In this document: one piece after another, positions 44,674-56,869 of the stretch | How positions within the stretch are numbered: the stretch's first letter is position 1 | Layout: every line of letters starts with the position of its first letter | Assembly: GCA_963576475.1 (NCBI GenBank) | Contig: OY754980.1 | Span: 26,181,486 to 26,245,485 of the forward strand | DNA length: 64,000 nucleotides | Reading direction: 5' to 3' | DNA from: Molanna angustata | Lineage: Eukaryota; Arthropoda; Insecta; Trichoptera; Molannidae | Made by a program: the position numbers and the translations under genes | The notes under the pieces: generated by a model | The model's input: the letters and a program-made list of their open reading frames with translations, nothing else | Databases searched by the model: none | Told to the model about the DNA's origin: nothing

Positions 44674-46274
44674 AAGAAAATTTAAAAACATAATATAATT
44701 TACCTACCACCATGTCAATCATTCGACATTTGAATATATTGTAATGAAATAAAATAATTACGTTTTTTCAACAAAGAACTATAAAACGAACGAACCATCA
44801 AGATAATTTAAAACTTGATCATTTAAATCGGCAAAAAGAACAATTTGTAATATTCTAAAAAATAAATATAAACAGTACCTAGTTGTTTATGGTAATGTAG
44901 GTAATTATTTGTTCTTGTAATGATATATAAACAAGCAGATTTGTTAGTAAAATAGGTAGGAAGGTAGTTACAGAGTAGGTAAAAAATGAGAGTGATAATT
45001 ATGTATTATGTAAATTCGATTATTAAAATTTCGTTACGTTAATGCAATAATATCCACTACCATTGATGTTTTGTGGCTAAAATGTAGGATGACCAAGACT
45101 TGAAAAAATATTAATATTTTCGAAGTTGATTTTGTTGCATAAAACTATTTTATTTTTTCGCCTTTATGAGTAATTAATTCCATGAAAGAGAAGGTACTTA
45201 ATACCTAGTAATAGGTAGGTAGTAGGCACCTACCTTCATATTATAGTAACCAATTGAATTTAATAAATAAATTTACTAAGCGCCCCCACATTTATAAAAT
45301 ATATCAGACATAAAATTTTATCCTCATAATCTTACTCTACACTTAATATACTGCACACATTTATATATTATACAATTTCATACATCATTCACACATTATC
45401 TCACCATAAAATGTAACTATACCTAACTTATCATCATTATCACACAAATCATCTTTATTTTATATAATTTATTATAGGTACGTTGTATGTTGCCCTTTAA
45501 ATAAATAAATACCTACTTATTTGATCGCTTATATTTTTTTTTGTCAAAGTAAACATTGGATATTTGGAAAAGTCAATCATATTTTATGATTATATATAAT
45601 CCAACAGTGCGGCGTTATTCAGTGGTGACAGCTATGCGGAGGTAACAATACCTAATAATGATAATTAAAAACAAATTGTAACTTTGAAATTCGAACCATT
45701 CATTATACCTTTAATATTCCAACGATTCATTATAACGTTAAAATTCGAAAGACCCATTTTAACTACTGCCAAAAAACTAAAAAAAAACTGCTTTGCAGTT
45801 TGGCGGAAAAATGCAATTGTATTTTATTATTAATTTTTTAAAAAGAAATCCGAACGCTTGGACGCCCCACCAAAAATGGTTTACGATTAATTATTTGTAG
45901 GTAGTGAAAGTAAAACAAAACAGATTGCATCTTAACAAAGTATCCCACAGCACACATTAATACTGTCTATAGGTAAAGATAAAGAAGGTACCTACCTACC
46001 TACATATCTATGTAGCTACCTACGGACGTTATTATGACTGAGATTTTTTTTTCAACTATACCCGCTATAATAATAATATGTGCGTTTCGCATCCGGTGTT
46101 TTTTCCATCATCCGGTCTGGGGGCCTACCTGAACCTTTTTTTTTTCAATATATTATATAACCTATTTACCTACAATCAAGTGACGTAGGCGGGGTGTGAA
46201 CCCATGAATACTAAATAATACTTTTTAACTATCAGCTACCAATTTAACATTGCTTCATTGATATTTCGCGACAG

Positions 46275-46340
46275 GAATTGAATAAAAAGTCGAGGTCGTC
46301 CGAGAAAAGGATGGCACAACCATATGAATGATATCCTGAT
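46275..46340 (+). pseudogene. Retroelement C-terminal remnant
   Basis: One frame reads KSRGRPRKGWHNHMNDIL, a pattern typical of the end of RTE/jockey-type polyproteins. It is cut by the hAT element that begins at 46341. Confidence 0.5.
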
Positions 46341-47210
46341 CAATGGCGGATGCTCCTTAGGTGCGCTGGAGCGCTGAACCGGTGAAATAAAGTAAAAGCA
46401 TAAACCAAAATATGTATCAACAAACATTTTTAAAAAAATACCAGATTACTTGTAACGTAAGTACAAGATTGAATACAAAAAAATCGAGTATCGCTTGACT
46501 TAATTAAACGCCTGAATTTATGCATCTGTGAGAGACCCGCGGTGTGTTTTTATAAGCGCACCACAGATTCTATAACAAATGTATGGAAACTTACATAGAT
46601 AACGTACTGGCTCGTGAAATGATAGATATTTCATACGAATGTTAGAGGACGTTGGCGCGCCGCACCGCTAAGCTATGTAGTTTGCCGATTCTTTGTTAGG
46701 CGGCGCGCATTTCACTGTTGTTTAAATAATATGTTTGTTTGATTATAAATTATGTATAACTCATTGTATATTTTTTCTATATGACTGAGTATTATTGAAT
46801 TCTGTGTGGATTTTTGTGTTATGTTGAAAATAAACATTGCACAATTTAGAATCTTGACGATTTTAGAAAGGTTCAATATGACAACTGTTTTTAAATTATG
46901 GTCTAGCCGAGTCTTCTTCACAATCCGTTAAACTAATATGTACAATTTCCACGACTTCCGTTGAGAGTGAACGTTATTTTTCCACATTAAATAGAATAAA
47001 AATATGTTTAAGAAACACCATGACACATGCAGGACCGTCTCAACGCATTATCTGCTGATCACCGAAAGAAAGTTGAGTCAGGCAATACAGGATTTTAATA
47101 TGCGAGTAATTAAGAGTTCGTAAGTATAAAAGATCAAAAATAAGTGTTAAATAAGTGTTTTTGTTTTGCTCCACAGAACCATTAAAATTATTAGTTAGCA
47201 GCCGCCACTG
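46341..47210 (+). mobile_element. hAT transposon, 870 bp, internally deleted
   Basis: The left end CAATGGCGGATGCTCC and right end TTAGCAGCCGCCACTG are imperfect inverted repeats; flanking 8-mers ATCCTGAT and ATCCTAAT match at 7 of 8, consistent with an 8-bp target duplication with one later change. The interior has a second inverted pair (GGCGCGCC region near 46655 and GGCGGCGCGC near 46700) and a transposase C-terminal remnant. Confidence 0.8.
46960..47053 (+). pseudogene. hAT transposase dimerisation-domain remnant
   Basis: One frame reads TSVESERYFSTLNRIKICLR followed by NTMTHAG. The S-x-E-R-x-FSTL-x-RIK-x-x-LRxTM block is the hAT dimerisation domain of ZMYM1/ZBED-like transposases. Everything upstream is lost. 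Confidence 0.72.
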
Positions 47211-47481
47211 ATCCTAATACACAGCAGACGAAAGTTTATGAAACGATGAGATAAATACATGTCAAGATATGAAAATGTGGTAAACAGATCTCTCGACCGC
47301 GAGGAAAATGTCGCTAATGATAACCTTATTATACCTCGATTTTTTACCGAAAAGTTAAATGTGAAATCCGTCATTAACATGGCATGCGACTTTTCTTCGA
47401 CTCGGGTCTCTCGCGTAAATCAGTTAATACTTTTATTTTTATATACCTACATATAATATAAAACATGTCGATATCTAAATT

Positions 47482-47650
47482 AGGTCCTGGGTTCGATTTC
47501 CGGTGGAGACACAGTTTTTAATTGTGGGTTTTCAGTCTGGATCTGTGAGACGATTAATATCGTAAGTCTCCAGAATGTGGCAACTTGTTATTGGGTGCGT
47601 GTTAAATTAATATTTAATATAGTACCTGTTCGTTGCCCGAGAAGCAATAT
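47482..47650 (+). mobile_element. SINE family A, head-truncated
   Basis: Starts at TCCTGGGTTCGATTTCCGGT (B box), continues GAGACACAG, GTCTGGATCTGTGAGACGAT, the TAAGTCTCCAGAATGTGGCA block and the GGGTGCGTGTTAA tail. Confidence 0.8.
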
Positions 47651-47710
47651 TAAATAATTTTTTACTTGTTCCTTCTAATTTTTTCAGAAAACATGTCAAT
47701 ATAAAAATTA

Positions 47711-48030
47711 CCCTTTACTTGTACAGAAAACCTGTCGATGTATAAACCCTTTACTTGTATAGAAAACCTTTGGATATACAAACCCTTTACTTGTATAGAA
47801 AACCTTTGGATATACAAACCCTTTACTTGTATAGAAAACCTTTGGATATACAAACCCTTTACTTGTATAGAAAACCTTTGGATATACAAACCCTTTACTT
47901 GTATAGAAAACCTTTGGATATACAAACCCTTTACTTGTATAGAAAACCTTTGGATATACAAACCCTTTACTTGTATAGAAAACCTTTGGATATACAAACC
48001 CTTTACTTGTATAGAAAACCTGTCGATATA
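47711..48030. repeat. 36-bp minisatellite
   Basis: About nine near-identical units of CCCTTTACTTGTATAGAAAA followed by CCTTTGGATATACAAA. Since 36 is a multiple of three, the array is open in both strands and several frames (Tyr/Lys/Gln-rich repeats of 12 residues). There is no start context, splice logic or homology to suggest a protein. End units are diverged, as expected for unequal exchange. Confidence 0.92.
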
Positions 48031-48084
48031 TAAATTACCCTTTATGTGTACAGAAAACATGTCGATATGGAATGTTCATTCGTT

Positions 48085-48210
48085 CATACCATCGTGGCAT
48101 ATCCCACAATGTGGGGTAACCGGCGATGGGTGCGGGTGTGTGCAATAACTTGTAAAAGGAACCACGACATATGCGTGTATTCCAACACACCAGCCTCGAT
48201 ACCAATATAA
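48085..48210 (+). repeat. Dispersed repeat with 'TAAAAGGAACCACGACATAT'
   Basis: Same family as 18866-18970 and 50870-51000. Contains CATACCATCGTGGCATATCC, then TAAAAGGAACCACGACATAT and ACACACCAGCCTCG. Confidence 0.6.
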
Positions 48211-49179
48211 AAAATCACTTATTCCTACAGTAGTCAGAATATAATTCAGGAAATAAAAATCGTTTGAAGTTCGCATTCAACCATAGATATTTATATGTAA
48301 AGTGGTTTGGGCATACAACAGCTATAACTATCTTTTACTTATTTAAAAGATAATATTAGCAATAATGAAATTAGCGGCGCCATTTTAATCATCACGATAT
48401 GTAGAATACCTAATTTTTAATACAAAATTTATTTCAACGACAGATGTTTTCGAGATTACCTCTAAAGATATTATGTTAATTAAATGTTATTCAAAATTTA
48501 ATTAATTATAATGTCATTTTATAAATATAAATATAATATAATTAATAATTGTAAGTAAACCTACATACATACTGTACATAATATGATAAAGTTGTCAATA
48601 ATTTATATGTTTGTGGAATATAATTTAAAAAGATACAACAAAATTATATTTGAATAAGGTAACTAAACAATGACTTTTAAAGATATAGAAATTTTTAGAT
48701 ATTTTCTAAAATAAAATATAAAAATATCATATCATGACCCTTCAAGGTTTACGGTAGCTGATTCCTGCTTTGTTTAGTTTGATTGCGAATGCCACAACTT
48801 TCCTTTCCCTCTTTATGTCCTTTTTCTTCTTCTTAATTCTGTGTATCTATTTTTTTGACATTTTTTTAACTCAATAGAGACGAAGCTGGAATATTATAGA
48901 ACCAGAAGCTCAAGGCACCTACAGGGTGCCTTGATCACTTCGTGCCTTGATGCGCTTGCGCAACGTTCACCAATCATGACTTCTGATTGAGTTCCCTTAT
49001 CAATGAAATTTTTTAAAGTTCTATATATTTTAATAATGAGACACTGACTTTAACAAAAGCTGTTTTTACCATCGCCATCTATGAAATAACGAAGAAACCT
49101 TTTTGTAACGCCATCTAATGAGAAATTGTTTTTTTTAAACAATGAAAGTAACAGTCCTTATACATGAGGTGACAATGCT

Positions 49180-49390
49180 CTCACACAGATGTCCAATGTT
49201 TGCATATGCAACCTAAATATAGGTATTCGATTTATCTACCATACAGCACATTGTGATGAAACTTTCAGAATACAGTTTCAGCATGATACTAGTTGATAAT
49301 CTGCAATTTAAAAATAGTCTTTAAATTGCGAATTCATAATTCTCCCCTATAACTATACCCATGGGGTAGTGAGGAGTAAAAATAATTAGT
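49180..49390 (+). repeat. Dispersed repeat ('GGGGTAGTGAGGAGTAAAAA')
   Basis: Carries the ACTTTCAGAATACAGTTTCA and ATGATACTAGTTGATAATCT blocks and the GGGGTAGTGAGGAGTAAAAA end; it is the inverse of 41860-42050. Confidence 0.6.
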
Positions 49391-50869
49391 CGTTTTTGAC
49401 TTTTTGCTATTTCCAGAGTTTAAAAAACTATATAAAATTTTATCAATATTTGAAAATTTTCATATCGCGGGAATCATAATAAATGAGCATAAAATTAATT
49501 CAATTTAATATTAATTTGTTTTTTATTCAAATATATATATATTATGTGCGACAAAAATCGCTGATATATTTTATCCTTTCCAATTACAGTGTATTATTTT
49601 CATCTCGATTGTAACACAATCTCTTCCGTCCAATCAAAATCTTATTTTTTCGTTATTTTAATTCGTTATTAATGTATATTTGACATTTTTATTGCTACAC
49701 CTATCATCACCGAACTCGGATATAATATAAATCATTTTGATCTGTGATAAAATCCAACATTGCCATAACGTGTTGAAATTTTGTATTATATTATATTTTA
49801 ATTTTGGAAATTAACATTTTGCCGAGCGACGAATGTCGACTAGAATCCCAACATTATGGTCATGGATTCCTCGGAGAAGTACCGAGTCATCATCTTTTTT
49901 TGCCGTTGTACAAATTTGTATTCAGTAGCGCCATTCGATCTTCCCATTCAATCATAACTTATATTTTTGACCCTAATTTATCTTGCATTATTTATGCCTT
50001 TTTTCAAATACGTCAACAAAATGCCCATTTTTATTGTAATAACCATCGATCCAATTGGAAATAGGGTCTCTTGGATAAAGCAATGTCGAATATGTCAAGA
50101 AATAAGGATATTATGATAAAATATTTCAGTTTCTTCCTACCACTCAACCTTCACCTGTTCTATGTATGATGAACGACAGTGGAAATAAATATCTAGAGAG
50201 CTGTACAACATTTAATAAATACACCAAAAAAGCGTTTTGTACAATTCTAAACCGCTGTAATTTGAAAGATTTTGTCGCTTAACCAAAGAGCTATTCATAA
50301 ATAATGATCCTGGTTAGTTTGTTCAACATTCGATGAATAAGTTTTAAACGAAAAAAAGACACCAGCAAAATATGTAGGTTCCTATATACATTATTAAGAG
50401 GACATATATTATAACGATAAATCTAGTAACTGAAAACATGATATATTAAAACCGCCTAATGCATTTTAGAGTTACGCGTTAGTAAGGGTAACTGTCGCGT
50501 GCGTTAAAAATGGTTTATATTATGTGATTCAAAATATCGGAAACCCCCATTTTGTTGGTTTGTTGCATTTTAAGAACAAACCTGAATTGAAAAAAAAAAT
50601 CAGTCATTCACTCCGATTTTAAGCACTCTTTAAGCATATAAAAGATTTATTTCTCTACGACACATAGATATGGAGTAATTTTAAAAAAAATGTTGATTAA
50701 AGGATATTTCAAATAATTAGTTTAGGAGAATTTATGCTGAATTTTAAAATTATGTGACGAACATATTTTTTTTAAACACACTGTTACATATATTTGAGAA
50801 ATTTGATTTGAAATAGGGGTGTTAAGGTTTATATATGCCCCCTTAAAAAATATTCAAACTCATTCATTC

Positions 50870-51000
50870 ATACCATCACGGCATATCGTACAATATGATG
50901 AAACAAGTGACAAGTGTGTGAGTGTATGTCCATTACTATATAAAAGGAAGCATTACACATGCGTGTATAGATATCATCAAACATCTTGAGCCTTTTCGCC
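50870..51000 (+). repeat. Dispersed repeat with 'TAAAAGGAAGCATTACACAT'
   Basis: Third copy of the family seen at 18866 and 48085; begins CATACCATCACGGCATATCG. Confidence 0.5.
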
Positions 51001-51089
51001 GTGCAGGAGGGCGGTTTCCACAGATACCGATCAAGCAAAAAACACAAATTTGTGATCTGCGCACTTATATTGTTTTCCGATAATTATAT

Positions 51090-51220
51090 GTACCCTGTCA
51101 GGCCCAAGCTAAGATGGCTGGACGACACAAGGGAGATCAGAATTGCAAACTGGAGGAGAGTGACAGAAAACAGGGACGCGGCTGGAGAAGGATTCTGGAG
51201 GAGGCCAGGGATGTAGAGCC
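51090..51220 (+). pseudogene. Retroelement polyprotein C-terminal remnant
   Basis: The frame reads RPKLRWLDDTREIRIANWRR followed by VTENRDAAGEGFWRRPG. The (R/P)-x-L-RWLDD...NWRx-x-A-x-(D/N)R-x-x-W pattern closes the polymerases of RTE-type and related non-LTR elements. Confidence 0.6.
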
Positions 51221-52079
51221 AAAAACGATGATTATATAAAAAGAGTGCAGGCACTAATTCTTCGCCGTTGCTTCACATAAAAAAATATTGAAACAGATAT
51301 GCATGGATGGTATACGAATATAATAAAATTAATAACAATTCACGTCGCATCGTCGAGTACAGACGCAAAAAGCTTCCATTTTAAATCAAATACATATAGT
51401 AATAAAAAAGATGGCAGAGTGCGTGTGCGTTCTTGGAACTGATATTAATTTATATACCGTCACGAAGAGCGAGAGATGATACAAGGATAGGGTGTCAATA
51501 AGATGGAAGGATTCAGAACTCACGTCCCATGATACTTGTTATGCAAAAAACGTAAACGACGATACCCATTGTCCCAGTGGCGATACCGAGAATTCCATAT
51601 TAAATTTAGATATCAATTTTTGATAATAGACTATATATTATAATATTTTAAGAATTCGTCTGCAATAATAATTAGATAAAAATGGTAGGAGTAGGTACAG
51701 CATTTTAGAAGCATTTTTTTTGCATATGCAATAATAAAGTTGCATACCTATACACAAACATTGGATTTTTTTCCCCTATCGGGAGTCAATATTTTTTTAA
51801 CATCTCAATAGAGACGAATTTGGAATATTAAAAAATCGAAAATCTCGAATCGAAAAAATAGACTGGAGAGCAGCAGCTGAGGAAACAAGAAGTTGAAGGT
51901 GAAAGTTGACGGAGGCCCAGCCTCGATTGAAAGAAGATGAACTTGAAATGAATTTTGTAAAGTCATAATCAGATAAGTTTTTTTTATGTTGTTTTTAGTA
52001 GGGTTAGGTTACCGCCTTCAATTAAAAATTATATAATTTACAAAATTTGACAATTGAACAAAACAAGTAGGTACCTACC

Positions 52080-52195
52080 TAACTTGAGATTTAAGTTGCT
52101 CGGGTTGGTCGGAATTGATTGCCTTATGGCAATAAACCCGCCTTTGTGCATTTTCTGTACATAAATTGAAAAAAATATTGAAGACTGCAAAAATA
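52080..52195 (+). repeat. Non-LTR 3' tail (AATAAACCCGCC family)
   Basis: Contains GATTGCCTTATGGCAATAAA then CCCGCCTTTGTGC; matches the ends at 28040-28200 and 8850-8960. Confidence 0.55.
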
Positions 52196-52449
52196 AAACG
52201 ACAAAATCTACATACCTACCTAAGTAAAAGTTGAGATTTGAATCATTACTTCAAATCATCGTAAGAATACTTAAAATTGACCCTAGCGACGAAAATGAAA
52301 AGTTCCAACTGTCAATGAACGCTAATATTGAATGAACGATGCAGTCACGGAGCATCATAATAATATCAATGTTAGTATCATAATGATACGTTATTGGCAC
52401 TGTTGATGATGATATTGTGTATGAATGTGTGCGAGTGTATGAGAGAGCG

Positions 52450-52499
52450 ACCGGAAGTACTGTTGTCGACACCTAGCGGCAGACTGGTCAACTTCCGGT
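52450..52499. promoter_or_regulatory. Inverted pair of consensus ETS sites in pnt intron 1
   Basis: ACCGGAAGT at 52450-52458 and ACTTCCGGT at 52491-52499 are perfect 9-bp inverted copies of the high-affinity ETS consensus, 41 bp apart start to start, in an otherwise AT-rich intron. Pointed and Yan bind such sites. Autoregulation of pnt is an inference. Confidence 0.4.
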
Positions 52500-52635
52500 G
52501 GAAAAACGCGGGATGTTTTGTCTTATACCATTTCAGGAGTTGTAGGTATTGTTTCTCCATTGAGAGTCGTTGGTTGAACTGCAAATATTACATTTCAACA
52601 GTTGCATATACATTATTTATTTGTTTGCATTGCTT

Positions 52636-52697
52636 TCTCGGGCTTCTAACAGGTACTTACTATGTCAAATGTTGATCTAACACGTACCCAATAAGTT
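52636..52697 (-). repeat. SINE family A tail fragment
   Basis: TCTCGGGCTTCTAACAGGTA, TATGTCAAATGTTGATCTAA and CACGTACCCAATAA match the tail of the SINE at 34136. Confidence 0.6.
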
Positions 52698-53765
52698 ATG
52701 ATATATGAGTAGACAGTGTTGGCAGACCCAACTTTAGATGGTTGAATTATGCAGCGGAATATAAACACAATTTTTTTGATATGTGAGTCTAATGCCATCG
52801 CAAGATGGAGTACGGTGAACTGGTGTGGTTATGTTCGAGGAATGGACGACATCAGACTCCATTATAAGAAGTAGTCCTCGTGGATGATCTCCCAAAAGAA
52901 GAAAAGACAGCTAGAAATACATCTCACAGGACAGCTAGAAATCCTCTGGAGAACATACCACATAGATTCACATCAAGGAAGAAAAGTCACCCAGCACAAA
53001 AGCTCATAGTTGCAAGTTGTAATAAATCTGATATTAGTTTCTAACAGGTGACACCGACAACTTTCTTTTATCATATGTAAGGTAGACAGAGATAATGAAA
53101 AAAAACAACATCCATTCACCGGAACAGCGAAATAATCTCTGGTCATAAAACAAAAACTAACCTAACATCACACCACAAAGGAAATTGGTCCAGTTTAAAG
53201 TAAGAGTATAAACAAGTATCAATTATAAAATATACAATACAGGTTTTTATTATAACTAATTATTGGCTGAAAAATTGAACATGTATCACATATACCTACA
53301 TAAATGAAAATCAATTACCTGTAGGTATTATTAATCTGTCTTTTAGAATCTACTGAATATAATTTCTAACAAGTACGATAATCCTTTTTGAAATGGACTG
53401 TTAATTTTTACACAAAATACGTAAAAAAAGTTGTTTATTTATTTACACACATAAATTCATTTATTAAAGGGTTAATTCATAAAACAACATACCTCCGGCT
53501 CAACATTTAAGCAAATAACATCATTAAATTTTGTATTTTTTTCAGTAGCCAAACAAAAATATTCAACACATAAAAATAAACTACCAATAGACTGATGAGC
53601 TTATGGATATGCATTAATTATTATTAATATGTTAATAGAAAGAAATTAAAAAAAAAAACTACAAGTAGGTACCTACCTACCTAAAAGAAAAAATAGCATA
53701 TAAAAATTAGAGGAATATGAAATTGGGTTATGATAATTATGAATATGAACACATATATAATTTAG

Positions 53766-53791
53766 TTGATTATGGCCTTATAAGCCGAAAC
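53766..53791 (+). repeat. Stem-loop/GAAAC retroelement remnant (hammerhead-like)
   Basis: TTGATTA is followed by GGCCTTATAAGCC (stem) and GAAAC at 53787-53791, then GGTCGTCGGGAATAAAATAA and a TTGTAGAATT end. Stem bases differ from the other copies while pairing is kept. Confidence 0.45.
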
Positions 53792-55215
53792 GGTCGTCGG
53801 GAATAAAATAAATAAATTGTAGAATTATAATATCATAATGGAATTCTACAAATTGGGTGTTAACAGTTCATATTTTCTTTACTCATATTTTGAAAATATG
53901 TAATAATATAATATCCGAACTTAGACTAGGTATTAAATGTAATAGTCTAAATTCGGATATTACGACGAAGTTATGACTTTCTTTCTTTTCTTTTACATTT
54001 TTAGTTTCATGATTTGTCTTTTTTAATATTCATGAGCCAGGTAATACTATGTAATATTTTGGTTATTGTTTTATATTGTTTTATATAGCTGTATGTTTAC
54101 TGAAATATATAAAATAAAAAAAAATAAAAATAAAGTATTTCCAAACGTACCTGCCTACATCAAATGAATAAAACATTTATTTATAATGTAAAACAATAGA
54201 ATAACATAATATTTAAGCAATATGGGACACTAGAGATGTAAGTACAAAACAATAAATTATATAAAAAAAAACAATACATTTTAATCACAACACACAATTG
54301 TTGTACCTATAATTATTGTTCTAAAGATTGCATTGTTACGAAACAGTTTGTGCGACATGCCAAGTCAACGTTGAAGACATAAGTGCTAATTTTTGTCACC
54401 AAGGTGAAATAGAAAAACATAACAGATTCATTAAATTGTATTAAATATTCGTCAACAACATACATACTTTCCATCACGTCGTTTCTCTATTTGGGGCAGG
54501 CAGTGAGAACCGAACGCCACACTAGTTCACCATCCATATTAATAGATGTGTTAATTTATCAAGTTTGACATCGGAAAATACTTCGTGAAATATCAGGGTG
54601 ATAGAATAAAATAAGTAGGTATATTTCATTTTCACTGATATTTTATTATAGGTACCTGCATATTAGGCACTGACAAGCATCAGTTTATGGAAGACCATCG
54701 TCATGCAAGTATTAATAACAATCGTTAACAAAACATAATTTAAATTGTTGGTGTTTTTACTGACCAGTTTACAAATATCGCAATATTCATCAGGAACCTA
54801 CCTAAATAACGAAGTCAAAAATTAAAAAAAAAGGAATCAATTTTAGAAAAATCTTATCTTATCGCCTTATATATAAAAAAATATACAAGACGATTAGATA
54901 AGTAAAAAACTAAAACCGAGATTGTGATAAGATACCTACCTACTATAGAGATTATCAAATATGGAAAGTAGGTATTTCAGGAAACCATATATGTACTTCA
55001 TGCATTAAAAAGAACACAGAAAATATTGAATTACGCAATAAGACCTATAAGTTATGCAATTATTATATCCTCGCTATATTTATATTCAGTTTAATATAAT
55101 TTCAACGCACGGTAATCACCGAACGCGAAAATTGAAAAGGGGAACATTTTTTTTAATTTATAATATGGGCTCAAGAAATATATAATAAAAAAAATATTTC
55201 AGTATATTTTTAACA

Positions 55216-55330
55216 TGTCTACGTAGGGGACACCAGCGATTAGAATTTGGGTCCATTATTCTCTTCCGAAGAAGCGCACTACGTAGCGTTGGCAGGGGCG
55301 TACCTAGAACCTTCGGACTAGGCAAACCCT
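55216..55330 (-). repeat. Non-LTR 3' end, inverted copy of 35580-35690
   Basis: On the minus strand it reads CAACGCTACGTAGTGCGCTT, then GGAAGAGAATAATGGACCCA and GGTGTCCCCTACGTAGACAT, matching the end of the element at 35470-35690. Confidence 0.75.
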
Positions 55331-55980
55331 GAACGGAAATTGGGAATTGTCGAAAATTTAATGTTTTTTTTTACATCGTTTTTCATTTGAGTGGCCATGA
55401 AATTATTTAAAAAAAATCACATACCAAAATAATATTTATATTTGTAATGCAGCATCGTATCTACATACTGTTCAATTTTTAATATTGTAGTATGATGTCA
55501 ATAAAATAGTCTTGTCAAATATTAGGTCTTGAATTTCTTAAAATAATATTTATAGGCAAGCCAAGATTTTCGGCTTCTATAAGCAATTCCGCTACTGAGC
55601 GTTGGGGAGGGTTTGCAATCTGCTCAAGGAAATGATGTTTGAATTGTTTAAAACTCCACCAAACATTTTGCAATAAAACACAATATTCTTAAGTAAAAAT
55701 GTACACTTTATACAAATATAAAAACATGAAAGGTTATTCTATCAAGAATGAAAAAAATATCAAATATGAAGGAACCTATTACCTACCTAGCTACATATGT
55801 TACGTTTGATAATTGACAAATTTCGTAGTGTAAAAAATATATTAAAAGGTAAGAATACCTATTATATTATTGTGCAAACATACTGACGAGAAAATAATTT
55901 AAAAATCAGATATGATGTAAAATATTCGAAGTGGGTATGTAGATGAATTAATTTAGGGATTTGTATGTTGTGTTAAGTAC

Positions 55981-56068
55981 CTGTAAGATAGGCGGGATTC
56001 AGGTCTAGCTCTGTGTAGGCGGGGCAGTCCCCGTAGAAGGCGTCTCCAGCCAGCTCCAGCAGCACCAT
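55981..56068 (-). CDS. pnt: pointed (ETS factor), exon 1 (P1-type start)
   Basis: ATG at 56068-56066 opens MVLLELAGDAFYGDCPAYTE followed by LDLNPAYLT and one base of a split Gly codon; the donor is GTACTT. An in-frame TAG lies 16 codons upstream (56119-56117), so this ATG is the first possible start. The phase (1) matches exon 2 exactly, giving LTG-GYTTGG. The exon is GC-rich against its surroundings. It lacks the Pointed (SAM) domain, which in Drosophila is specific to the P2 isoform; the short unique N-terminus fits a constitutively active P1-type isoform. The 329-residue product is shorter than Drosophila PntP1. An extra exon in the 22-kb intron cannot be excluded. Confidence 0.82.
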
Positions 56069-56101
56069 GTTAGCCGCCCCCGCCTGCTGTGAGGCCGTCT
56101 T

Positions 56102-56117
56102 GGCGGACACTTCCGCC
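56102..56117 (-). promoter_or_regulatory. Palindromic ETS-type site in the pnt 5' leader
   Basis: GGCGGACACTTCCGCC is an inverted repeat with 6-bp arms that holds CGGAAGTG on the minus strand, a strong ETS/GABP-type core, 34 bp upstream of the start ATG. Confidence 0.35.
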
Positions 56118-56869
56118 TATTGCACTACCGCCCTCCAATAACACCACTCGATGCTTTTCTTTTCAACTGTCTTTAACCCCACAAAAGGAACCCCAATCGG
56201 CCTAATGTCACAATACGCACTCAGATTGGCCGCCCTTTATTGCAGAATGTCTCAGAACGTAGGTACTAAAAAAATAGTGTAGGTAATATCCTAAAATGTT
56301 CTACACACATACGTTTATGATTGCTGATTGCACAATTGCACTTAAAAGATTTTTAGTAATCACCACCAAATGTTCGCCAATCACTGGCATTTATTAGGAA
56401 AATATTGTTCCGACGGTAGATATCAACGCAACTTATCGGTTTGAAACAAAACCTTAAATTTATTTACAAAATACACAGAAAAGATGATATAAATTAGGCA
56501 TCATTTCAATTAGAAAAGGGATCTTTCTTGACACTCAAAAAAACTGAATTGTCACGATATCAATGCGTTGTTAAGAATATCGTTTTCGATTAAATCTAAT
56601 CACGGTCCCAGAGTAACTACTTATTGTCCTCGTTTATAAAATAATTGTGGAATAAAAAAAAACAAATTGGAATTTAAAATAAGATAATAATGGATATTAT
56701 AACACTAAAAATATTCTGTCCATTAAATATGGTCACGCACAACTTATTTAGTAATAATATTCGGTAGCGCCTAAAACCTTGAAAAGTTTCAACGAATCAC
56801 TTTAGTCAGAATAACGACCGACTATCTCCCTCTCTCCATACAAACAACAAGAGTAAATATTGATAATTA

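Noticed and set aside
47662..48148. Tandem-repeat proteins on both strands
   Set aside because: A 36-bp unit without stops yields these automatically in several frames.
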